DNA of 7,303 bases from Phyllobacteriaceae bacterium. Its GTDB lineage: Bacteria > Pseudomonadota > Alphaproteobacteria > Rhizobiales > Ancalomicrobiaceae. The stretch lies in assembly GCA_012517025.1 (NCBI GenBank), contig JAAYVT010000081.1, positions 1 through 7,303 of the forward strand, written 5' to 3'. The position numbers were made by a program, and so were the translations under genes. The notes beneath the pieces are model-generated. The model was not told where the DNA came from, did no database searches, and was given only the letters and a program-made list of their open reading frames with translations. This document shows, one piece after another, positions 1-4,343 of the stretch (its first letter is position 1; every line of letters starts with the position of its first letter).

Positions 1-5
1 AGCAG

Positions 6-392
6 ATGCGAGGTCTGGAAGAGCGGCTGATTGACGACCTGCTGAGCGTCGCCGATAACCTGCTCAGCGGCGAAGCGCCGCCCGCCAGCTGGCCGGAGGA
101 AGAGGGTGACGACGGCATTCACGTCGGCGACGACATGGCCGTCACCGACGCAGCACTGCGGCTGTTGAAGGAAGAAGTCGAAGGGATCCCGTCGCCGACG
201 ACCATCCGGCGGGTCCGGAAGAAGCTGAAGCTCTCGCAACGCGAAGCCGGCAGCCTGCTCAAGGTCGGTGACAGCGCCTTCGACAAGTACGAACGTGGTC
301 TCGTCGAGCCCAGCGGGCCGACGAGCCAATTGCTTCGCCTTCTCGACCGCCATCCTCAGCTGATCGAGGAGTTGCGACGGAAGGGTTCCTGA
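6..392 (+). CDS. MqsA-like antitoxin / HTH transcriptional regulator (possibly 5'-partial)
   Basis: A 128-residue protein if it starts at the ATG at 6. The frame stays open to the window edge, so the true start may lie upstream and no ribosome binding site can be judged. Residues about 64-115 match the C-terminal helix-turn-helix of MqsA/YgiT-type antitoxins: an arginine-rich RRVRKKLKLSQ entry, a Q-R-E-A recognition segment, the KYERG turn near 94-98, and a closing LLRLLDRHPQL stretch (109-119). In the family this domain binds the operon's own promoter. The N-terminal zinc domain with two CxxC motifs is absent: residues 1-60 contain no cysteine and are acidic and helical. A partner toxin would normally lie just upstream, outside the window; none follows downstream. 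It could be an orphan regulator or a degenerate antitoxin. The HTH assignment is firm; the TA role is uncertain. Confidence 0.75.
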   Translation: MRGLEERLIDDLLSVADNLLSGEAPPASWPEEEGDDGIHVGDDMAVTDAALRLLKEEVEGIPSPTTIRRVRKKLKLSQREAGSLLKVGDSAFDKYERGLVEPSGPTSQLLRLLDRHPQLIEELRRKGS

Positions 393-580
393 ACCGCGAA
401 CTGGGCCGCCGGACCGGCTCTTCCAGAGGGCCGATCGTTTTGGCGCGGCGGTTGGTGATTGGCAGGAAAGAGACGTCGGCCTGCCTTTCTTGATCTCCAG
501 GCGAGTGCCGTTGGGCACGGTTGACGGTTCGGCGTCTGCGTAGTTCGACTGCTGACACATTCACAAACATGACGCCTCTT

Positions 581-601
581 CCGCTCTCGTAGAGAGAGCG
601 G
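581..601. repeat. Perfect 8-bp hairpin, possible weak terminator
   Basis: CCGCTCTC (581-588) and GAGAGCGG (594-601) are perfect reverse complements around a 5-nt GTAGA loop. The stem is followed by GTTTCG and then GGTTTGG, so there is only a short T run and the intrinsic-terminator call is weak. It lies about 190 bp after the MqsA-like gene and could end that transcript or insulate the cassette promoter. A protein-binding palindrome is the alternative. Confidence 0.4.
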
Positions 602-616
602 TTTCGATATCGGTTT

Positions 617-690
617 GGCTGGAGGCCTGCTGTTTGACGCCCAAATCGGGACTTGAGGGCGGTTCCCCGGGGCGACAGGCCAGTCCAGCC
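617..690. repeat. Imperfect long-range inverted repeat upstream of the cassette promoter
   Basis: GGCTGGAGGCCTG (617-629) is the reverse complement of CAGGCCAGTCCAGCC (676-690) apart from a two-base AG bulge at 682-683. The arms therefore pair over 13 bp with 46 bases between them. The enclosed segment contains smaller self-complementary pieces: CCC/GGG around AAATC near 640-650, and CCCCGGGG near 665-672. It ends 9 bp before the proposed -35. It may be an element end, a structured RNA or a DNA-binding region. Confidence 0.45.
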
Positions 691-699
691 CTGCTACGC

Positions 700-728
700 T
701 TGCATTCTCATTCATACAACACTATTGT
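700..728 (+). promoter_or_regulatory. Predicted sigma70-type promoter of the cassette
   Basis: A -35-like TTGCAT (700-705; 3 of 6 to TTGACA) lies exactly 17 bp before TATTGT (723-728; 4 of 6 to TATAAT). Transcription would start near 735-736, at the ATG of the first gene. No Shine-Dalgarno sequence precedes that ATG, so the mRNA would be leaderless or nearly so. TACAAC at 715-720 is an alternative -10 but has a poorer -35. The call rests on pattern alone. Confidence 0.45.
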
Positions 729-732
729 TGTA
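715..732. promoter_or_regulatory. Perfect 7-bp inverted repeat, probable operator
   Basis: TACAACA (715-721), a CTAT spacer (722-725) and TGTTGTA (726-732) form an 18-bp dyad with no mismatches. It covers the proposed -10 and ends three bases before the ATG at 736. A dimeric HTH protein bound here would block polymerase. The XRE domain encoded by the second gene of the same operon is the obvious candidate, as in autoregulated HigA-type and phage-type circuits. I saw no second copy in the window. The binding protein is inferred. Confidence 0.6.
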
Positions 733-735
733 ACC

Positions 736-1215
736 ATGATTCCTGCCCTCGCCCCACTATCCGGCTCTCCGTGGAACGTTCTGCCCCCTGGGGTACACGC
801 GGCGGGTTTGGAGGAAATTGCAGTTGCCTTCGCAACGAACGCTTGGCGGCGCGAGCTTTTCGCGGGCCTAGTTCTTGCCTGTCACAAGTTACGCTCAGCC
901 GGCTGTACCATTGTTTATCTCGATGGCAGCTATGTAACTGGAAAGCCGAAGCCCGGCGACTTTGATGCATGCTGGGATCCTGCCGGGGTAGATCCGATCA
1001 AACTTGATCCCGTATTCTTGGATTTCACGAACAGTCGGGCGGCACAGAAGGCGGCGTTCAAAGGCGAATTCTTTCTTTCCTCGATGACGTGCATGGATGT
1101 CGGACAATCATTCGTCGAATTCTTCCAAATGGATCGCTTTACAGGAAAAAAGAAAGGGATCATCTCCATCCCGCTTTCGGTCGACCCTCTTCTGTCCGGG
1201 AAGGTGCTGACATGA
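736..1215 (+). CDS. DUF6932-like predicted nucleotidyltransferase
   Basis: A 159-residue protein from the ATG at 736. The frame continues upstream to a TTG at 634, but that adds 34 residues with no homology-like character and would place the operator inside the gene, so 736 is preferred. The core GSYVTGKPKPGDFDACW (64-80) fits the polymerase-beta-type nucleotidyltransferase signature, G-S followed about ten residues later by D-x-D (D75, D77). The segment FFQMDRF (129-135) offers D133 as a possible third metal-binding carboxylate. The N-terminal W-N-V-L-P-P-G-(V/I)-H piece (13-21) and overall layout resemble DUF6932 proteins as I recall them. Such folds include MNT antitoxins, AbiEii-type toxins and nucleotide-transferring defence enzymes; substrate and polarity are unknown. 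Its stop overlaps the next start (ATGA at 1212-1215), indicating translational coupling. Confidence 0.8.
   Translation: MIPALAPLSGSPWNVLPPGVHAAGLEEIAVAFATNAWRRELFAGLVLACHKLRSAGCTIVYLDGSYVTGKPKPGDFDACWDPAGVDPIKLDPVFLDFTNSRAAQKAAFKGEFFLSSMTCMDVGQSFVEFFQMDRFTGKKKGIISIPLSVDPLLSGKVLT
1198..1204 (+). promoter_or_regulatory. Ribosome binding site fixing the start of the XRE-ImmA gene
   Basis: GGGAAGG (1198-1204) sits seven bases before the ATG at 1212. This supports that start over the upstream in-frame ATG at 1089, which would overlap the nucleotidyltransferase gene by 127 bp and add 41 residues unlike the family. Confidence 0.6.
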
Positions 1216-2489
1216 TTTACAGCGACAAACAGTATGTCGTATCGGGTGCGCAACTATCGAAGTTGCACGACGCGCTTGCTGCCGCAATGGCGCGTGCATC
1301 GGATCAGACGTGGCTCACGCAAGCCGAGATTGACGGACTCAAAAGCCAAATCTCGGATATTGAGGCCGACCTAGCTGAATATGATCTGTTGAAATCCGGA
1401 CAGGTCTCGTTTTCTAAAACTTATGCGCTAGAAGAACTGCCGCGTGTACTTGTACAGGCGCGCATTGCCTCCGGAATGAGTCAGACGGATCTCGCCCAAA
1501 AGCTTGGTATGAAGCCGCAGCAGGTGCAGCGGTACGAGGCAACCGATTATATGGGTGCGAGCCTTGGCCGGCTGATCGAGGTTTCGAAAGCGCTCGGCGT
1601 AAAATCGTCGGGGAGCTTTGAGGGGCCGAAGCAGGCTGGCGGATCGCTGTTTGCGTGGGGCGATGCCAACGATATCGTCTGGGGTCAGTTTCCTTACAAG
1701 GAGATGATCAAACGTAGGTGGTTTGATCTGCCACGTGGCGCAAATCCGATCGAGCGAGTGAAGGATTACTTCATGCACGCCGCCGGACCACAATTTGCGA
1801 CAGCGTTTCACCGCAAAAAGATGCACAGCGGGAACGTGCCAAACGAATATGCCTTACTAGCGTGGCAGGCGCGCATTCTGGAGCGGGCGCGCAGTAAGAT
1901 TGAGACCGGACAAATCGAAGCTTTCGAGCTCGATGACCGGTGGCTGCCAGAGTTGGTACGTCTCACGAGACAGAAGGATGGACCTAGGCGTGCCCGCGAT
2001 CTGTTGGCGGAGAAAGGCATCATTCTCATCGTCGATCGTCACCTTCCGGGGTCGTATCTCGACGGCGCTGCCATGCTCGCCGATGGTGGGACACCGGTTG
2101 TCGGCCTTACGTTACGTTATGATCGTCTGGACAATTTTTGGTTTGTGCTGATGCATGAGCTCGGTCACGTCTTCCTGCATCTCTTCGACGGTTTGCGCTT
2201 CGACTTCTTTGACGAAGAAGGCGGCAATGACGGTGATGCGATCGAGGCAGAGGCTGACAAATTCGCTCTCGACGCACTGATACCGGAAGCATTGTGGGAT
2301 CGGTGTCTGTCCCGCTTCGCCCTGTCGGAAGAAGCGGTAAAGATCGACGCGGAGACACTCGGCATCGATCCGAGCATCATCGCGGGGCGCATAAGAAAAG
2401 AGCGCGGCAACTACACCATTTTGAATGATTTGGTTGGTCGAGATCAGGTGCGTTTACAGCTAGAGGAGGTGAGCGATGATCTTGACTAA
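1212..2489 (+). CDS. HigA-like XRE regulator fused to an ImmA/IrrE metallopeptidase
   Basis: A 425-residue two-domain protein. Residues 1-65 are helical (SDKQYVVSGAQLSKLHDAL and onward), like the leader helices of HigA-type antitoxins. Residues about 77-129 form an XRE helix-turn-helix: RIASGMSQTDLAQKLGM, then the recognition segment QQVQRYEATDY, then SLGRLIEVSKALG. A less familiar linker (140-255) follows. The ImmA/IrrE (COG2856) peptidase has MHELGHVFLH at 314-323, giving zinc ligands H315 and H319 with catalytic E316, and EAEADKFALDALIP (345-358), where E347 is the likely third ligand; the active site appears intact. Family members cleave phage-type or stress repressors, often a partner protein or the same polypeptide. 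Here DNA binding and protease share one chain, suggesting a self-regulated sensor. It overlaps the gene before by 4 bp and the gene after by 14 bp. Confidence 0.9.
   Translation: MIYSDKQYVVSGAQLSKLHDALAAAMARASDQTWLTQAEIDGLKSQISDIEADLAEYDLLKSGQVSFSKTYALEELPRVLVQARIASGMSQTDLAQKLGMKPQQVQRYEATDYMGASLGRLIEVSKALGVKSSGSFEGPKQAGGSLFAWGDANDIVWGQFPYKEMIKRRWFDLPRGANPIERVKDYFMHAAGPQFATAFHRKKMHSGNVPNEYALLAWQARILERARSKIETGQIEAFELDDRWLPELVRLTRQKDGPRRARDLLAEKGIILIVDRHLPGSYLDGAAMLADGGTPVVGLTLRYDRLDNFWFVLMHELGHVFLHLFDGLRFDFFDEEGGNDGDAIEAEADKFALDALIPEALWDRCLSRFALSEEAVKIDAETLGIDPSIIAGRIRKERGNYTILNDLVGRDQVRLQLEEVSDDLD
2464..2470 (+). promoter_or_regulatory. Strong Shine-Dalgarno sequence inside the XRE-ImmA gene
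   Basis: AGGAGGT (2464-2470) lies five bases before the ATG at 2476 and inside the last codons of the preceding gene. It fixes the Beta-family start and suggests efficient translation of the third gene compared with the first, which has no such site. Confidence 0.75.
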
Positions 2490-3561
2490 TGATATGTATG
2501 TTCCGGCCCTGCGGTGGCGTCAGGGCGAATATCAGGCGCTTGCCCGTCTTGCCGCCGCCGCCAAGAACCGTATCGTCCCCTATGTCACCATTCCGGAAGT
2601 CGAATTTGATTTCGAGTTGTGGCAACCGAAGAAGACGGTTCAGGAGCATGTGCATCCATTTGCTGCGCGCTTCAGTGCCAAGTGGGGGCAGCGGCCCGCA
2701 TGGGTCGGCGTGCATCCAAGTATTTCCGGCAAGCCGATGGGGGATGGCCGCGACATATTCACATATGTGTTCGAAGCCCTACGGGCATTCCAAGCGAATG
2801 CGATGCCGGTAGTTCCTCTTGATGCCTCCACCTCCCTGATCGCATCCGTTGCAGGGATCGTTGCGACCGATGGCATTGGAGCAGCTATCGCGGTCCGGCT
2901 AGAAGATCTTATGAAGCCTGATGCGCGCGCACGTATCGAGGCTTTGACCACGTCGCTCGGTCTGTCGCTCGACGAAGCTGACCTCTTTATCGATCTCGGT
3001 GCACCGAATTTTGAGCCCTACGGTGCTTTCGCGGGTGCGCTTGTTGCGGCCATGCAAAAACTTGGTGATCTGAATGCCTTCCGCAATTTCGTCGTCATCG
3101 GGACAGCGATTCCCGAAACGTTCAAGGATGTTGCTAAGGGCGCCGACCAGCTCCCGCGCCATGAATGGCTTTTCTATCAAACATTGCTCGGCAAATTGCC
3201 TCCCGGCATGCGGCAGCCCAATTTCGGTGACTACACAATCGTCCATCCGGAATTCACTCCAGTGGACATGCGCAAGATCAAGTCGGCCGGCAAACTTGTC
3301 TATACGACGTCGACGGCATGGGAGGTCCGCAAAGGCGGGGCGTTCCGAGACAATCCGGGGCAGATGCACGACCACTGTGCTTCGATCGTAGCGTCCGGCA
3401 AATTTAGTGGAGCGGGTTTCTCAAGTGGCGATGACTACATCGCCAAATGTGCAGCGCGGACAGCGAAACCTAGCAACCAGCCCTGGTGGAAATTCGTTAC
3501 GATCAACCACCACATCACCCATGTTCTGGGCGATCTCTCCATGTCTGCCGCTGCACCATGA
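2476..3561 (+). CDS. Beta-family protein of unknown function (PF14350-like)
   Basis: A 361-residue protein. The opening MYVPALRWRQGEYQAL (7-22) and the C-terminal series WEVRKGG (282-288), GFSSGDDYIAKCA (314-326) and WWKFVTINHHITHV (337-350) match, from memory, the 'Beta protein' family named after a phage protein; its biochemical role is not established to my knowledge. No signal peptide or membrane segment is visible. Eight short hydrophobic strand-like segments recur (near 32-40, 75-80, 110-116, 136-142, 168-174, 205-212, 252-258 and 273-279), several ending in acidic or polar residues, compatible with a (beta/alpha)8-type barrel; this is inference. N344-H345-H346 are candidate functional residues. 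It is the last gene of the operon, and its 3' end overlaps the convergent sce7726 gene by 47 bp. Related sce7725/sce7726 pairs are recalled from annotation, which suits this neighbourhood. Confidence 0.8.
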   Translation: MILTNDMYVPALRWRQGEYQALARLAAAAKNRIVPYVTIPEVEFDFELWQPKKTVQEHVHPFAARFSAKWGQRPAWVGVHPSISGKPMGDGRDIFTYVFEALRAFQANAMPVVPLDASTSLIASVAGIVATDGIGAAIAVRLEDLMKPDARARIEALTTSLGLSLDEADLFIDLGAPNFEPYGAFAGALVAAMQKLGDLNAFRNFVVIGTAIPETFKDVAKGADQLPRHEWLFYQTLLGKLPPGMRQPNFGDYTIVHPEFTPVDMRKIKSAGKLVYTTSTAWEVRKGGAFRDNPGQMHDHCASIVASGKFSGAGFSSGDDYIAKCAARTAKPSNQPWWKFVTINHHITHVLGDLSMSAAAP

Positions 3562-4120
3562 AAGCACGGATGGAGGCGGTGATCTCGCAAAGCGGCATGG
3601 CCTCGCAAAGTATCTCGTAAAGCTGTCTTCTCGGCCGTCGGAGATCCTTCGGCGCATATCCAGCCTGGCCCAAGAGTTCAACGACTTCATCGCGCCAGAG
3701 AAGGTGCGCCATCATGACCGGATCGATGTCGGGATTGGCGGCGGCGTCTCGCAACACGTGGAAGCTGATGCCACCCCTCGGTCCTTGTTCTGCCGCCATC
3801 ACGCCACACCATTCGGGAGCTTCCCTCATGATGCGGGCGACATGCTTCGGCGCGGCGACGAGGGTGAGCTTCTGCAGCGTCTGGCGATAGATACCGATCT
3901 GGGCCGTAAACCGGTCGAGATTATCCTTGGCGCTCTTGATTTCATAGCCGTGAATGCAGCCGTTGATGACGGCCACGTCGATGCGGCTTCGGGCGTGCGC
4001 GAGACCAAGCTCATCAATCACGAGCGTGTCAGGACGAGATTTGGCGCGTCGCAATCGTTTTGCGTGTAGCGCAGAGCGAATGTCTGCGTCTGTCGTTCCC
4101 AAACTCGTCATGGCCGCCAT
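3515..4120 (-). CDS. sce7726-family protein, predicted PD-(D/E)XK nuclease
   Basis: A 201-residue protein starting at the ATG at 4120, preceded on the minus strand by GGGGAG nine bases upstream; an in-frame Met at residue 4 is a lesser alternative. The stretch DTLVIDELGL (31-40), SRIDVAVINGCIHGYEIKS (45-63) gives the order E37, D48, E60-x-K62, the catalytic pattern of PD-(D/E)XK nucleases, as in sce7726 proteins and several restriction endonucleases. A following ITS-like helix/strand set (GIYRQTLQKLTLVAAPKHV, 76-94) and APEWCGVMAAEQG (101-113) also fit the family. The C-terminal part (135-201) is basic and tryptophan-bearing with no known motif. It is a soluble protein by appearance. It is convergent with the Beta gene and codirectional with the upstream helicase, 223 bp away, from which read-through is possible. 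Target (DNA or RNA) is unknown. Confidence 0.85.
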   Translation of the reverse strand: MAAMTSLGTTDADIRSALHAKRLRRAKSRPDTLVIDELGLAHARSRIDVAVINGCIHGYEIKSAKDNLDRFTAQIGIYRQTLQKLTLVAAPKHVARIMREAPEWCGVMAAEQGPRGGISFHVLRDAAANPDIDPVMMAHLLWRDEVVELLGQAGYAPKDLRRPRRQLYEILCEAMPLCEITASIRAFMVQRQTWRDRPEHG

Positions 4121-4343
4121 CGTAGTCGTCTCCCCGAGTTAGCTTCTGCCAGAGGTGATGCTCCAAGCCAAGGCAGCATTCCGACGCAACCGAAATTGGT
4201 AGATTTTTGCCGTACCGGCGGTGCCCTCCCTTGGTCGTCGAATACCAATTGAACCGCCGGGTGTGAATTTCCTATTCTCTCTAATGGCTAGAGCGCTCGC
4301 TCCGAGCATCCTGCCATGGACCGCACCGCTTCAGAGCACCTCG
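4121..4343. other. Non-coding region between the helicase and sce7726 genes
   Basis: It contains no credible gene. On the minus strand it must hold the sce7726 promoter unless that gene is read from the helicase transcript; the only candidates I see are weak (TTGGAG near 4160 with GCTAAC near 4137). It also holds the interleaved inverted repeats at 4194-4260 and a small GCTCG/CGAGC hairpin near 4295-4307 lacking a T run. Confidence 0.5.
4194..4260. repeat. Two interleaved 8-bp perfect inverted repeats
   Basis: AATTGGTA (4194-4201) is the reverse complement of TACCAATT (4243-4250), and CCGGCGGT (4215-4222) is the reverse complement of ACCGCCGG (4253-4260). The order A-B-A'-B' means both stems can form together only as an H-type pseudoknot in RNA; in DNA the arms may be repeated half-sites. 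The block lies upstream of the sce7726 start in its transcription direction, so it would be in a 5' untranslated region or promoter. Confidence 0.55.

Larger units (their letters stand above)
393..699. other. Non-coding intergenic region left of the cassette
   Basis: I see no convincing gene here. The open frames on the minus strand (259-570, 356-715) give arginine/proline-rich translations without recognisable motifs, as expected of shadows in GC-rich DNA. The stretch holds a hairpin (581-601), the palindrome CGATATCG (605-612) and an imperfect inverted repeat (617-629 with 676-690), listed separately. It separates the MqsA-like gene from the cassette and probably contains a junction between backbone and cargo. 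Confidence 0.6.

Noticed and set aside
356..715. Minus-strand open frame of 119 codons in the left intergenic region
   Set aside because: Arginine/proline/serine-rich translation without motifs, overlapping the 3' end of the MqsA-like gene and covering the hairpin and long repeat; typical of chance frames in GC-rich DNA.
634..735. TTG start extending the nucleotidyltransferase by 34 residues
   Set aside because: It would place the promoter and operator dyad inside the coding region, has no ribosome binding site, and adds low-complexity residues; the ATG at 736 agrees with the family-like N-terminus.
1089..1211. ATG at 1089 as start of the XRE-ImmA gene
   Set aside because: It would overlap the preceding gene by 127 bp with an unrelated N-terminus; the ATG at 1212 has a good Shine-Dalgarno sequence and the usual ATGA coupling.
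3407..4069. Plus-strand frame of 220 codons through the Beta/sce7726 junction
   Set aside because: It is antisense to sce7726 and out of frame with Beta; both of those have clear family motifs, while this one shows none.
390..4257. TGAACCGC direct repeat at 390-397 and 4250-4257 as cassette attachment sites
   Set aside because: An 8-bp match between two intergenic regions of about 340 and 220 bp is expected about once by chance, and no integrase is present.
4295..4307. GCTCG/CGAGC hairpin as terminator of the helicase gene
   Set aside because: Only a 5-bp stem with a 3-nt loop and no following T run on the minus strand.
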